Shown here: positions 52,713 to 62,150 of the stretch, in pieces | How the letters are laid out: the number at the start of each line of letters is the position of its first letter | Position numbering within the stretch: position 1 is the first letter of the stretch | Assembly: GCA_002297965.1 (NCBI GenBank) | Contig: DBLF01000123.1 | Span: forward strand, 27,710 to 91,709 | Source of the DNA: Candidatus Segatella papionis | GTDB lineage: Bacteria; Bacteroidota; Bacteroidia; Bacteroidales; Bacteroidaceae | Length of the DNA: 64,000 nt | Direction of reading: 5' to 3' | Made by a program: the position numbers and the translations under genes | Notes under the pieces: generated by a model | What the model saw: only the letters and a program-made list of their open reading frames with translations | What the model was told of the DNA's origin: nothing | Database searches by the model: none

Positions 52713-53284
52713 TCTTCTGGTACGTTAATGATGTAAGGAGGTTGGGTGGCGATGTGCAGGGTGCTGTCCTTACTGTGTTTCAGCACTTCGAGCACGTTGC
52801 TCTCTCGACTCTTCTCGGTTATTTGGCTGCTGGTTGACAAAGCCTTGTATTTGGTGTCTTGCAGCTCTTTCTGTAGTTGGTCCAGCTCGATGAGGTCCTT
52901 TTGGATGCTGTATCGGTTGGATATGTATATGATGACGAAAAACACGATGAGCATAAACAGCCATATCTGCTTGCGTATGATTTGGGTGGTGAGGATGTCG
53001 CCACCCAATATCTTGCGCAGGGTGAAGCTGGCTGAGCCAGACATTTCTTCCTCGATGGCTTGCTTGGCGATGACCGCCTTGAGCGAAGTCTCGGGTGCCT
53101 CCTCCAGGGTGCTCTGCTCAATTTTCTTTTGCTCTGCGTCCCTCTTCTGCTCTGTTTCTTCCGGAGCAGCGTTTTTCTGCTCCTTGTCGGCACCGTCTTG
53201 GTGGGGCTTGCCGGCTACAGGGGGTCGCTCCTGCGAAGTTGTCTCCTGGCTGTTGGCCTCTGGTTTTTCTTTATCTTGTTTCAT
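52709..53284 (-). CDS. ftsL: FtsL-like division protein
   Basis: The 191-residue protein has an N-terminal disordered, highly charged region (about 1-75, Glu/Lys/Gln-rich). One membrane segment (about 107-125, IWLFMLIVFFVIIYISN) is followed by a short coiled coil (LIELDQLQKELQDTKYKALS) and a periplasmic tail ending PPYIINVPEE. Position between rsmH and ftsI, topology and length fit Bacteroidota FtsL, which has an added cytoplasmic part. Identity rests mainly on position. Confidence 0.82.
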   Translation of the reverse strand: MKQDKEKPEANSQETTSQERPPVAGKPHQDGADKEQKNAAPEETEQKRDAEQKKIEQSTLEEAPETSLKAVIAKQAIEEEMSGSASFTLRKILGGDILTTQIIRKQIWLFMLIVFFVIIYISNRYSIQKDLIELDQLQKELQDTKYKALSTSSQITEKSRESNVLEVLKHSKDSTLHIATQPPYIINVPEE

Positions 53285-53292
53285 TTTTGCTC

Positions 53293-54207
53293 TTATTTCT
53301 TTTCAGCGATTCTTAACTTAGCGCTGCGGCTTCTCGGGTTTCTCTCCTGCTCGTCGGCATCGGGTATGATGACTTTGTTGTTCACGAGCTTGAAAGGGGT
53401 TTCTATTCTTCCGAAGAAGTCTTGTTCTACCTTTCCTTCTGGGTTGCCCGCCTTCATCATGTTTTTCACGATGCGGTCTTCCAGCGAGTGGTAGGTGATG
53501 ACGGATAGCCTGCCACCTGGTTTCAGCAGTTCTGTGGCGGCTCTCAGCATCTCCTTCAGGGCATCCATTTCGTGGTTCACCTCGATGCGCAGTGCCTGGA
53601 AGAGTTTAGCCATGTCTTTCTTCTCACGTTCTCTCTTGAAGAGAGGCTCCACGGCTGCCATGAAGTCCTTGGTGGTCTTGATGGGAGCGGTGGCTCTCGC
53701 CTTCACCAGTGCGGAGGCGATGCGTCGCGAGTTCTTCAGTTCGCCATAGAGGTAGAAGATGTCGGCGAGTGCCTCTTCCTCGTATTCGTTCACGATGTCG
53801 GCAGCAGTCTTCCCGGCACGCTTGTTCATGCGCATGTCTAGCGGCGAGTCGAAGCGGAATGAGAATCCTCGGGTCTCGTCGTCGAAGTGGTGGCTTGATA
53901 CGCCGAGGTCGGCTAGCAGACCATCGAGTCCATCCACGCCGTAGTATCGCATCCAGTTTTTCAAGTATCTGAAGTTGGAGCAAACGAAGGTGAAGTCGGG
54001 GCTCGCCACCACGTTGCGCTCGGCGTCGGCATCTTGGTCGAAGCTGTAGAGATGCCCTCCCTCGCTGATGCGGGACAGTATCTCCTTGGAGTGCCCACCG
54101 CCTCCGAAGGTTACATCTACGTAGATGCCTCCGGGGTGGATGTTCAGTCCGTCAACGCTCTCCTTGAGGAGCACGGGTACGTGGTATGTTTCTGCTGTCT
54201 TTATCAT
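53293..54207 (-). CDS. rsmH: 16S rRNA (cytosine-N4)-methyltransferase
   Basis: The 304-residue enzyme makes m4C1402 in 16S rRNA. It has YHVPVLLKESVDGL, the SAM motif VDVTFGGGGHSKEIL, LADLGVSSHHFDDETRGFSFRFDSPLDMRMN and FQALRIEVNHEMDAL. It opens the dcw cluster. Upstream, where mraZ usually lies, only about 100 bases separate it from its promoter element. Confidence 0.95.
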   Translation of the reverse strand: MIKTAETYHVPVLLKESVDGLNIHPGGIYVDVTFGGGGHSKEILSRISEGGHLYSFDQDADAERNVVASPDFTFVCSNFRYLKNWMRYYGVDGLDGLLADLGVSSHHFDDETRGFSFRFDSPLDMRMNKRAGKTAADIVNEYEEEALADIFYLYGELKNSRRIASALVKARATAPIKTTKDFMAAVEPLFKREREKKDMAKLFQALRIEVNHEMDALKEMLRAATELLKPGGRLSVITYHSLEDRIVKNMMKAGNPEGKVEQDFFGRIETPFKLVNNKVIIPDADEQERNPRSRSAKLRIAEKK

Positions 54208-54316
54208 TTTTAAGTCCTTTTTCGTTCTTTATAAGTTGCTTATTAATAACTTGTTTTCTTGCGTGCATGTACTTATTAAATGCGCGTATGTACCTAAATA
54301 AATAGGAATTCGGGTT

Positions 54317-54324
54317 CAAAGGTA
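54317..54324 (-). promoter_or_regulatory. -7 element for the dcw cluster
   Basis: TACCTTTG on the minus strand, about 110 bases before the rsmH start codon. No -33 TTTG lies at a normal distance. Confidence 0.5.
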
Positions 54325-54549
54325 CATAAAATTCCCCACATAGCCCCACTTTTCCTCACAAAAAATATAAAAGTTGCGCAAAAAAGTTGTTTTTGCTGTA
54401 ACGGATGCCGGCTGAACTATGTAACAGATGATACGCTAAAAACGTAGAATTTTGTCTTAATATCTTCGTAAAAGGTGTGAAAATGCAATTATTTGGGGCA
54501 ATATGGGCATTTTTTCGGAAAAAATGACTCTTTTTTGAAAAAGAAAAAC

Positions 54550-54557
54550 TAACTTTG
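54550..54557 (+). promoter_or_regulatory. -7 element for the glycine-lipid genes
   Basis: TAACTTTG followed by CAGG, 28 bases before the chosen ATG at 54585. Its position excludes the longer in-frame start near 54555. Confidence 0.55.
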
Positions 54558-54584
54558 CAGGTACTTATACTAAGTTTACTAGAA

Positions 54585-55412
54585 ATGAGCGCTTCAATAG
54601 AGAAAACGATAGACATAGAAAAGATACTGAAAAATAAGATGGGGAGCAAAGCCAAGTTTGTTCCTAGATTCTTGGTGTCTTGGCTGAAGAAAATCATCCA
54701 CGAGGACGAGGTGAACAAGTTCTTGTGGGAGAGCCGTGGGCTTTCCGGCACGGAGTGGCTCACCGAATGCGTGCGCTATCTGAAGATGGATGTCGAGATA
54801 GTGGGCTTGGAGAACCTGCCCGACAAGAACGATGGCAAGCTCTACACCTTTGTGTCCAACCATCCTCTGGGTGGGCAAGACGGCGTGTGCCTGGGGTCCA
54901 TCATCGGCAAGCATTACGATGGTAAGTTCCGCTATCTGGTAAACGATCTCTTGCTCAACCTGCCAGGCTTGAAGCCTGTGAGCATCGGCATCAACAAGAC
55001 GGGGCGACAGAGCCGCGACTTCCCTCGAATGGTGGAGGCCGGCTTCCAGAGCGATAACCACATGCTCATGTTCCCTGCGGGCCTGAACAGCCGAAAGCAG
55101 CCTGATGGTTCCATTCGCGACTTGCCTTGGAAGAAGACTTTCATCTCCAAGAGCGTGGAATACCAGCGCGACGTGGTGCCTATCCATTTCGGCGGACAGA
55201 ACTCCGAGCGTTTCTATCGCATCGCCAAGTTCAGTGACAAGCACCTGCCGTTCAATCTCGCCATGATTTTCTTGGTGGATGAGATGTACAAGAATGTAGG
55301 CAAGCACTTCCGCATCGCCATCGGAAAGCCTATACCTTGGCAGACTTTCGACAAGAGCAAGACAGCCACAGAGTGGGCTCAGTATGTGAAGGACAAGGTT
55401 TACGAGTTGTAG
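54585..55412 (+). CDS. glsA: Lyso-glycine-lipid O-acyltransferase (PlsC-like)
   Basis: The 275-residue protein resembles PlsC-type acyltransferases: SNHPLGGQDGV replaces the usual NHxxxxD block, and MFPAGLNSRKQPDGSIRDLPWKK is the substrate-binding block. In Bacteroides thetaiotaomicron the adjacent genes glsB (N-acyltransferase) and glsA (O-acyltransferase) make glycine lipids. The same two families sit side by side here, though in the order glsA-glsB. It would add the second acyl chain to an N-acyl-3-hydroxyacyl glycine at the inner membrane. Assignment rests on family and pairing. Confidence 0.8.
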   Translation: MSASIEKTIDIEKILKNKMGSKAKFVPRFLVSWLKKIIHEDEVNKFLWESRGLSGTEWLTECVRYLKMDVEIVGLENLPDKNDGKLYTFVSNHPLGGQDGVCLGSIIGKHYDGKFRYLVNDLLLNLPGLKPVSIGINKTGRQSRDFPRMVEAGFQSDNHMLMFPAGLNSRKQPDGSIRDLPWKKTFISKSVEYQRDVVPIHFGGQNSERFYRIAKFSDKHLPFNLAMIFLVDEMYKNVGKHFRIAIGKPIPWQTFDKSKTATEWAQYVKDKVYEL

Positions 55413-55420
55413 CCTAAGTA

Positions 55421-55454
55421 CTTGAGTACAAAGTGATAATTGCTTGAGTACAAA
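55421..55454 (+). repeat. Direct repeat CTTGAGTACAAA between glsA and glsB
   Basis: The 12-base unit occurs at 55421-55432 and 55443-55454 (22-bp step). The first copy lies within GTACTTGAGTAC, itself an inverted GTAC pair. It could be a regulatory site for glsB. Confidence 0.4.
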
Positions 55455-55523
55455 AGAAAAGAGAAATAGAAAAAGATTAAGATAAAGAATCGACTGTATT
55501 ATTATATATAGAGAAGAGTAGTT

Positions 55524-56516
55524 ATGGAAGAAGAAATCATCCAACCCATTGACCGCGAGCTGCTGAAGAGCGAGTTGACTCCCGACAAGCAGCTGCGCAT
55601 GACCAACAAGAGCCATAATGAGATTTACATCATCACGGCTAATGACTCCCCAAATGTGTTGAAGGAGATAGGACGCCTTCGTGAAATCGCTTTCCGCGAA
55701 GCAGGTGGTGGAACGGGCAAATCGATGGACCTTGACGAATTCGACTTCGGTGACAACTGCTACAAGCAGCTCATCGTATGGAATCCTGAGGCCAATGAGA
55801 TTATCGGTGGCTACCGTTATCTCTTGGGCAAGGACTGGCAGCTCGACGAGAAGGGGCAGCCTAAGCTTGCCACAAGCCACATGTTCCATTTCTCCGATAA
55901 GTTCCTGAAGGAGTACATGCCTTACACCGTGGAACTGGGACGCTCGTTTGTGTCGCTGGAATACCAGAACGTGCGCAAGAACACCAAGAGCATCTTCGCC
56001 CTCGACAATCTGTGGGATGGTTTGGGAGCCTTGACCGTGCTCTATCCAGAGGTGAAATATTTCTTCGGCAAGATGACGATGTATCCTTCTTACATTCGCC
56101 GTGGCCGCGATATGATTCTCTATTTCCTCAAGAAGCACTTCGATGACAAGGAGAACTTGGTGATTCCGATGAAGCCACTGAAGTTGGATACACCGGAAAG
56201 CGAGCTGGCAGCCATTTTCACCGAGGATGATTTTCGTGCCGATTATCGTATTCTGAACAAGAAAGTGCGTGAGTTGGGCTTCAACATTCCACCTTTGGTG
56301 AATGCCTATATGAACTTGAGCCCTACGATGAAGCTCTTCGGCACAGCCATCAACTATGGTTTTGGCGACGTAGAGGAGACGGGTATCTTGATAGCCGTGG
56401 ATGAAATCTTGGAGGAGAAGCGTGTGCGTCACATCAATACGTTTATCGCTGAGCATCCTGAGGCTCTCAAGATTACCAGCGGAGCCAACAAAATCTTTTA
56501 CAAGGAAAAAGCTTAA
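55524..56516 (+). CDS. glsB: Glycine N-acyltransferase (GNAT/OlsB-like, 'hemolysin' family)
   Basis: The 330-residue protein has the fold of OlsB-type acyl-ACP N-acyltransferases: LREIAFREAGGGTGKSMDLDEFD, QLIVWNPEANEIIGGYRYLLG, and VELGRSFVSLEYQ. Such proteins are often mislabelled hemolysins. In Bacteroides the homologue makes N-acyl glycine, the first step to glycine lipids needed for stress tolerance. It follows glsA by 111 bases and is probably co-transcribed or driven by a site near the direct repeat there. Confidence 0.82.
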   Translation: MEEEIIQPIDRELLKSELTPDKQLRMTNKSHNEIYIITANDSPNVLKEIGRLREIAFREAGGGTGKSMDLDEFDFGDNCYKQLIVWNPEANEIIGGYRYLLGKDWQLDEKGQPKLATSHMFHFSDKFLKEYMPYTVELGRSFVSLEYQNVRKNTKSIFALDNLWDGLGALTVLYPEVKYFFGKMTMYPSYIRRGRDMILYFLKKHFDDKENLVIPMKPLKLDTPESELAAIFTEDDFRADYRILNKKVRELGFNIPPLVNAYMNLSPTMKLFGTAINYGFGDVEETGILIAVDEILEEKRVRHINTFIAEHPEALKITSGANKIFYKEKA

Positions 56517-57157
56517 ATAGCTTTTTCCACTTTTCCTCGTTGGCGATTCAGAAATAACTAGTAATATTGCATTTACCCTTCACCTTCATCACAAGATTTA
56601 AAAAACTACTACACACTACACTTTTTGTTTGTAACATTCTGGAGTTTAGATAGTTGCGTGTGTAGTATATGTACCGATATTGCACCCACACTACACCTAC
56701 ACTACACCCACACTACACCACAACTAAATTTTTACAGATTAAAAAGTGCTGGCTGAAAGAAAAATGAGCTTGTACAAGTGAGGGGAAACGAAAAGAGTGT
56801 AGTGTGGTGTAGTGTGGGTGTACTGTGAGAGGTAATACTACACTTGCGTAACATGCAGAAAATCAGCTGTTTGTTTGATGCTTGGTGTAGTGTGTAATAG
56901 AAAAGGGAAACGGTGTTTGCACGACGAGACGTGCTTTCTCTTCTTTTTCCGATGTATGTAATCTTTTTTTGTTAGGCTAGGGCAAAATATTGCCCCAGCC
57001 AGGGCAATGTCTTGCTTAGGCGAGGCAGAAATTGGAACAGCGGTAGGCAGAATATGGAAGAAGCCGAGCAGAGATTTGCCTAAGCCTTGGCAAGATGCAG
57101 GAAGAACTCTGGGTGAAGGGTGGTGAAGGGTAAAATGCGAAAGGCGTTGTTTCCAAA
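56517..57157. repeat. 640-bp noncoding gap with CACTACACC repeats and an inverted copy
   Basis: Between glsB and dgt no credible gene is seen. From 56611 to 56722 the text repeats C(A/C)CACTACAC many times. CACCCACACTACACCACA at 56705-56722 has a perfect 18-base inverted partner at 56803-56820. Further GTGTAGTGTG copies occur to 56893, so the region could fold as one large imperfect hairpin. A second part (56980-57090) holds GGGCAA/TTGCCC and GCCTAAG/CTTAGGC type short inversions. Confidence 0.7.
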
Positions 57158-58495
57158 TTACACGATAGGCAAACTGATGCCGTTGATTTTTTGATAGATG
57201 TCCAGGGCATAGACATCAGTCATTCCGCTGATGTAGTCGAGCACTGCCATGATGCGCTCCTCCAGGTTCTCATTGTTGATGTCGTATTGACTGCCCACTC
57301 GTCGGATGAGTTGCTTGCTGTAGAAACGGTCGGGGTTCACAGCAGCGTCAATGAAAACCTCCATCAGCGTCTCCATGATTTTATAACCCGAGAGCTCTAC
57401 ATCGAGCACAGGCTTGCTGGCATAGATTTTCTGTCGAGAAACTAGTGTGCATTTCTTGTAGGCGTTGCGCTGATGGTCAGCGATATGGTCGATGAGGCTT
57501 CCTTCGAAATTGCCTGCCAAAATCTCCTCCTCGTGGTTGAGAAAAGTTTTTACACATTCGTTCTCCAGCTTTCCTATCACGCAAGCTCGCATATACACCA
57601 CTTGTTCGTTCTCGTCGGTCAAGCCCTCGTCGATGATGCGCTGGCGAATTCTTCCCTGGGTCTCGTCGTCGAAGAAAGCAAGCAGCAAGTTGGCAGTCTC
57701 GTCAAATGACAATATCTTGAGCTTGTGTGAGTCTTCGATATCCATAATCTCGTAGCAGATGTCGTCGGCAGCCTCCACCATATATACCAGCGGGTGGCGG
57801 GCATACCAGAGGGGTTCGCCTTCGGCAGACTTTCGGATGATGCCCAGTTCGTCGGCCACTTTTTGAAAGCTTTTGGCCTCGGAGGTGAAAAAACCGAATT
57901 TCCCGTGGCTTCCTGCCAGGCTACTTGCGAAAGGATATTTCACAATGGCGGCAAGCATGGAGTAGGTCATCACGAAGCCTCCAAGACGGCGACCCTTGAA
58001 CTGGTGGGTGAGGATGCGGAAGGCGTTGGCGTTACCCTCGAAGTGGGTGATGTCGTCCCAAAACGCTGGTGAAACTTTCGCTTTCAGCTTCAGGCCCGCT
58101 CCCTCGCTAAAGAAGGTCTGGATTGCCTTCTCGCCAGAGTGTCCGAAGGGAGGATTGCCCAAGTCGTGCGCCAGGCAAGCCGCGCTTACGATGGTGCCGA
58201 TTTCCTCGAAGAGCGTATCTTTCAACTCGGGGCGCTGCTTGATGATGTGCCTGGAGATGTCGTTGCCTAGCGACATGCCCACGCTCGCCACTTCCAGGCT
58301 GTGGGTGAGTCGGTTGTGTACGAAGATGCTGCCTGGCAAAGGGAAGACCTGCGTCTTGTTTTGCAGCCTTCGAAATGCCGATGAGAAAATGAGACGATCG
58401 TAGTCGCGCTTGAATTCAGAGCGGTCGTCGTGACGTTCGGCGTGCTTGTGTTCCTGTCCGAAGCGCTTGTTGGATATGAGTTGTGTCCAGTCCAT
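57158..58495 (-). CDS. dgt: Deoxyguanosinetriphosphate triphosphohydrolase
   Basis: This 445-residue HD-domain enzyme hydrolyses dGTP to deoxyguanosine and triphosphate. It begins MDWTQLISNKRFGQEHKHAERHDDRSEFKRDYDRLIFSSAFRRLQNKTQV (summarised as the dGTPase N-block at residues 1-50). The metal ligands lie in NRLTHSLEV and CLAHDLGNPPFGHSGE, with VEAADDICYEIMDIEDSH further on. It is likely monocistronic; the large repeat gap lies behind it. Confidence 0.94.
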   Translation of the reverse strand: MDWTQLISNKRFGQEHKHAERHDDRSEFKRDYDRLIFSSAFRRLQNKTQVFPLPGSIFVHNRLTHSLEVASVGMSLGNDISRHIIKQRPELKDTLFEEIGTIVSAACLAHDLGNPPFGHSGEKAIQTFFSEGAGLKLKAKVSPAFWDDITHFEGNANAFRILTHQFKGRRLGGFVMTYSMLAAIVKYPFASSLAGSHGKFGFFTSEAKSFQKVADELGIIRKSAEGEPLWYARHPLVYMVEAADDICYEIMDIEDSHKLKILSFDETANLLLAFFDDETQGRIRQRIIDEGLTDENEQVVYMRACVIGKLENECVKTFLNHEEEILAGNFEGSLIDHIADHQRNAYKKCTLVSRQKIYASKPVLDVELSGYKIMETLMEVFIDAAVNPDRFYSKQLIRRVGSQYDINNENLEERIMAVLDYISGMTDVYALDIYQKINGISLPIV

Positions 58496-58638
58496 TTATA
58501 TGCTTGCTTATTAATGTTTCTTGTTCGTAATGAGAATTGATGGCACAAAAATACACGAAACTTGGCACAAATCAAAATAAAAAAGGATAAATTATATCAT
58601 TTTCACGTCTAAAATGCGATTATTCGGCTAAAAAACTG

Positions 58639-58646
58639 TATTTTTG
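58639..58646 (+). promoter_or_regulatory. -7 element for the dut operon
   Basis: TATTTTTG followed by CAGA. The leader to the dut ATG is about 110 bases and contains three ACGAACA copies (about 58712, 58731 and 58751). Confidence 0.5.
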
Positions 58647-58764
58647 CAGATTAAATGAGGACTGGTTGAGTGATAGCGCAATGCCAGGCTCTTCGTTTGT
58701 CGTAAGAAACAAAACGAACAGTATAGAAAATAAAACGAACAAAATATATAACGAACAATATATT

Positions 58765-59202
58765 ATGCTGAAAGTACAGATTATCAATAAGGGGCATCAG
58801 CCTCTCCCAGCGTTCGCCACCCCTCAGAGTGCAGGCATGGACTTGCGTGCCAACATCGAGGAGCCTATCGTGCTTCATCCCATGGAGCGAAGACTCATCC
58901 CTACGGGGCTTTTCATGGCTCTGCCGGCTGGCTATGAGGCGCAGGTTCGCCCTCGCAGTGGCTTGGCACTGAAGCATGGCATCACCGTGCTCAACACTCC
59001 GGGAACCATCGACGCAGACTACAGGGGCGAAATCATGGTGCTGCTCATCAATTTCTCGCAGCAAGACTTCGTCGTCAACGACGGCGAACGCATCGCCCAG
59101 ATGGTACTAGCCAAGCACGAGCAGTGTGACTTCATCGAGGTGGAGCAGCTGGACGAGACTGAGCGTGGAGCCGGTGGCTACGGCCATACTGGAGTCAAGT
59201 AA
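58765..59202 (+). CDS. dut: Deoxyuridine 5'-triphosphate nucleotidohydrolase
   Basis: The 145-residue trimeric dUTPase has all five motifs: [34 protein letters not shown] and the C-terminal [10 protein letters not shown]. The ATG at 58765 was chosen because upstream codons (from 58666) add a non-family, Asn/Lys-rich stretch. It heads a run of four same-strand genes that is conserved in Bacteroidales (dut, TPR, DUF4292, EnvC-like). Confidence 0.95.
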   Translation: MLKVQIINKGHQPLPAFATPQSAGMDLRANIEEPIVLHPMERRLIPTGLFMALPAGYEAQVRPRSGLALKHGITVLNTPGTIDADYRGEIMVLLINFSQQDFVVNDGERIAQMVLAKHEQCDFIEVEQLDETERGAGGYGHTGVK

Positions 59203-59313
59203 TGAATGGAACGGAATAGGGAATCAAAGAATCTTTAAGAACGAAGATGAATCTTTGAAATTTAAAAAGAGAATCTTTGGAATTGAGGAAAATCTTTAAG
59301 AATAAAATAGATT

Positions 59314-61164
59314 GTGAAGATAGATTTAAGAAATATGGGCTTGTGGGTTGCCGTGGCATTGGTAAGTGCCACGGCCGTGCCATCGCTAGCCCGAAAGAAG
59401 AAGGCAGAACCAGCCAAGCAACCGACGGAGTGGGTAGATTCGCTTTCGCCCAACAGTCGCAAGCGTTTTGAATACTTCTTGACCGAGGCGGCTAGACAGC
59501 ATGCGGCTGGTCACTACACTGCAGCTTTCGACCTCTATGAGCATGCCCGAGGCATCGACCCTCGCTCAGCCACAGCCAATTACTATCTGTCGCTCTATTA
59601 TTCGTCGATGAAGCAAGACTCGTTGGCACTCGCCAGATTGCAGAAAGCGATAGAGGTGGATCCCGACAACTTGATTTATGCCGAGCGCCTCGCCCAGTAT
59701 TACATCGGCAAGGCTCAGTATGATAAAGCCATCGACACCTACGAGGGTGTGTATGCCAAGAACCACAGCAACACCGATGTGCTTCGAGTCCTGGCACAAC
59801 TCTATCAGCAGCAGAAAAACTACAAGATGATGCTCAACACCGTGAGCCGACTGGAGACAGAGGAGGGAGAGAGTGAGCAGTTTACGCTGACCAAGATGCA
59901 AATCTACGAGATGATGCACGATGAGAAGGCTGCCTACAACGAGCTGAAGACTCTGACGGAGCAGCATCCGCTCGACACCCAGTATAAGACGATGCTCGGC
60001 AACTGGCTGATGCAGCACAACCGCCAGAAGGAAGCCTACAAGTGCTTTGGCGATGTGCTGAAGGACGAGCCCGACAACGCCTACGCCCAGATGTCGCTCT
60101 ACGACTACTACAATGCCACCAAGCAGGAAGACTTGGCGCACGAGATGCTCGACAAGATTCTGATGGGTAAGAAAACCGACACCGATACCAAGATATTGAT
60201 GTTCCGCTCTTACATCCAAAACAACGAGAATCAGGACGGAGGCGATTCCATCAAGGTGCTGGCTCTCTTCGACAAAGTACTCGGCGTGCCGAATCCATCG
60301 CCCGAGATAGCCGAGCTACGTGCCGCCTACATGAGCCTCAAGAAGATGCCTGCCGATACCGTGATTGCTGCTTTCGACAAGGTGCTCAGCATCGCCCCCG
60401 ATAACGCCAACGCCCGTGTGCAAGTCATCCAGATGCTTTGGAACCAGAAGAAGTATGATGCGGTCATCACCCAGGCAAAGGCTGCCCACGAGTATAATCC
60501 AGAGGAAATGCTCTTCTATTACTTCGGTGGAATGGCTTACTATCAAGAGCAAGACGAGGATGCGGCACTCAATGAGTTCCGTATGGGCGTAGCCCAGATC
60601 AACGAGCAGTCTTCCCGAGATTTGGTCTCCGACCTCTACGCCGTGATGGGCGACATTCTCTATAAAAAAGGTAAGAAGGATGAGTCCATCGCATCCTATG
60701 ACTCCTGCCTGCAATGGAAAGACGACAACATCATGGCACTCAACAACTATGCTTACTATCTGAGTGAGCAGGGCAAGGACTTGCATAAGGCGGAAGCCAT
60801 GAGCTACAAGACCATCAAGGCAGAGCCCAACAATGGCACCTATCTCGATACTTACGCCTGGATATTGTTTATGGAGGAGCGTTACGCCGACGCAAAGACC
60901 TATATCGACGCTGCCCTCAAGAACAGAGACTCCACCGAGAACAACAGTACCGTGCTGGAACATGCGGGCGACATCTACGCCATGAACGGCATGATGGATG
61001 GCGCATTGGATTACTGGAAGCAAGCCTATGAGGACGACCACAAGACTGACGTGCTGAAATGGAAGATCGACCACAAGCAATACATCTCCGAGGAGGCGTT
61101 CAGAAAGAAGATGATGAATGGAGGCAATCAGAAAATGATGAATAAAAAACGTAAGAAGAAATGA
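59314..61164 (+). CDS. Tetratricopeptide-repeat envelope protein
   Basis: The protein of 616 residues has an N-terminal signal-like segment (MGLWVAVALVSATAVPSLA). The start may be GTG at 59314, which gives Lys and Arg before the hydrophobic core, or ATG at 59335. About a dozen TPR units follow (YTAAFDLYEHARGIDP, ALARLQKAIEVDPDN, YDKAIDTYEGVYAKN). The tail is strongly basic (MNKKRKKK). It overlaps the DUF4292 lipoprotein gene by 4 bases (ATGA), so the two should act together, probably as an outer-membrane or periplasmic scaffold. Confidence 0.85.
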   Translation: MKIDLRNMGLWVAVALVSATAVPSLARKKKAEPAKQPTEWVDSLSPNSRKRFEYFLTEAARQHAAGHYTAAFDLYEHARGIDPRSATANYYLSLYYSSMKQDSLALARLQKAIEVDPDNLIYAERLAQYYIGKAQYDKAIDTYEGVYAKNHSNTDVLRVLAQLYQQQKNYKMMLNTVSRLETEEGESEQFTLTKMQIYEMMHDEKAAYNELKTLTEQHPLDTQYKTMLGNWLMQHNRQKEAYKCFGDVLKDEPDNAYAQMSLYDYYNATKQEDLAHEMLDKILMGKKTDTDTKILMFRSYIQNNENQDGGDSIKVLALFDKVLGVPNPSPEIAELRAAYMSLKKMPADTVIAAFDKVLSIAPDNANARVQVIQMLWNQKKYDAVITQAKAAHEYNPEEMLFYYFGGMAYYQEQDEDAALNEFRMGVAQINEQSSRDLVSDLYAVMGDILYKKGKKDESIASYDSCLQWKDDNIMALNNYAYYLSEQGKDLHKAEAMSYKTIKAEPNNGTYLDTYAWILFMEERYADAKTYIDAALKNRDSTENNSTVLEHAGDIYAMNGMMDGALDYWKQAYEDDHKTDVLKWKIDHKQYISEEAFRKKMMNGGNQKMMNKKRKKK

Positions 61165-62078
61165 AAATGAATCAGATAAATGGGATGGTGGCAGCCATGG
61201 GCATTCTGCTGATGGCTTCGTGCGGAACCACCAAGCTAGCTCAGAAGGCCAACACCTCTGCCATAGAACATAAGAAGACTGAAACCACAGCCAAGGCTAC
61301 GAATGCAAAGCAGTCTTCGGAAGTGGCAAACTTGTCCTTCGTGCAGAAAGTTTACGACAATCAGGTTTATGCCAAGAACATCGTGGGTAAGATGTCGTTC
61401 AACCTTCAGGCTGGCGGCAAGGACATCACGGTTCCAGGCAAGCTGAGCATGCGCAAGGACGAGGTAATCCGCATCCAACTTTTCATCCCTATCCTGGGTT
61501 CGGAAGTGGGACGCTTGGAGTTTACTCCTAACTACGTGCTCATCATCGACCGTCTGCACAAGGAATACATCAAGGCGGATTATACCCAAGTGGATTTCTT
61601 AAAGAAGCAGGGTGTAAACTTCTATTCTCTCCAGGCCCTCTTCTGGAACCAGCTCTTGGTGCCAGGAAACAAGAACGTGGCGGAGTCTGATTTGAGAAAG
61701 TTTGCTGCCAACCTGGAAACTGTTGGCGACGAATGCCCTGTCAGCATCCAGTATGGCAATATGAACTATGTATGGACTACCAATCGCACCACAGGGCGCA
61801 TCACCGAGACCCATGTAACTTACTCGGACAAGTCGTCGGGGAAATCAAGCCTGAGCATGAAATACTCCAACTTCAAGAATGTGGGCGTGAAGCAATTCCC
61901 TGCCACCCTTCGTCTCACCCTCTCGGGCAAGGTAAACAACAAATTGCAAGAGGTGAAGATGAACTTGGAGATGGACAACGTGAAGAACGATGACAAATGG
62001 GATGCACAGACAGAAGTTTCCGGCAAGTACAAGCAGGTACAGCCCGAGGATGTGCTTGGCAAACTGATGAATATGTAA
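61161..62078 (+). CDS. DUF4292 family lipoprotein
   Basis: The 305-residue protein has a lipobox, MGILLMASC, with Cys near residue 21. A beta-rich domain follows, matching the DUF4292 family of Bacteroidota (VYAKNIVGKMSFNLQ, KLSMRKDEVIRIQLFIPILGSEVGRLEFTP, YKQVQPEDVLGKLM). The fold is related to LolA/LolB-type lipid carriers, so a role in lipoprotein or lipid handling at the outer membrane is possible. Neighbours are a TPR protein and an EnvC-like factor. Confidence 0.85.
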   Translation: MKMNQINGMVAAMGILLMASCGTTKLAQKANTSAIEHKKTETTAKATNAKQSSEVANLSFVQKVYDNQVYAKNIVGKMSFNLQAGGKDITVPGKLSMRKDEVIRIQLFIPILGSEVGRLEFTPNYVLIIDRLHKEYIKADYTQVDFLKKQGVNFYSLQALFWNQLLVPGNKNVAESDLRKFAANLETVGDECPVSIQYGNMNYVWTTNRTTGRITETHVTYSDKSSGKSSLSMKYSNFKNVGVKQFPATLRLTLSGKVNNKLQEVKMNLEMDNVKNDDKWDAQTEVSGKYKQVQPEDVLGKLMNM

Positions 62079-62150
62079 TCGCACCATCCCGCATCGTCGG
62101 AGATGCTTCATCGTGAGACGAAATCAAAAAAATGATATTTTAAAATAAGA

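Larger units (their letters stand above)
54208..54584. other. 377-bp divergent intergenic region, no mraZ
   Basis: The gap between rsmH (reverse) and the glsA acyltransferase (forward) is AT-rich and contains -7 elements for both directions. I see no MraZ-like frame; a reverse 65-codon frame across it overlaps rsmH and has no family features. Confidence 0.6.

Noticed and set aside
54152..54349. Reverse 65-codon frame as mraZ
   Set aside because: No MraZ/AbrB-type motifs, overlaps rsmH and contains the dcw promoter element.
54594..56456. Long reverse open frame (620 codons) opposite glsA and glsB
   Set aside because: It mirrors the codon pattern of two clear forward genes, has no family features, signal or promoter, and spans their intergenic gap.
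56517..57157. Possible CRISPR or coding repeat protein in the CACTACACC field
   Set aside because: Repeat units lack regular spacing and spacers, and no long frame crosses the region.
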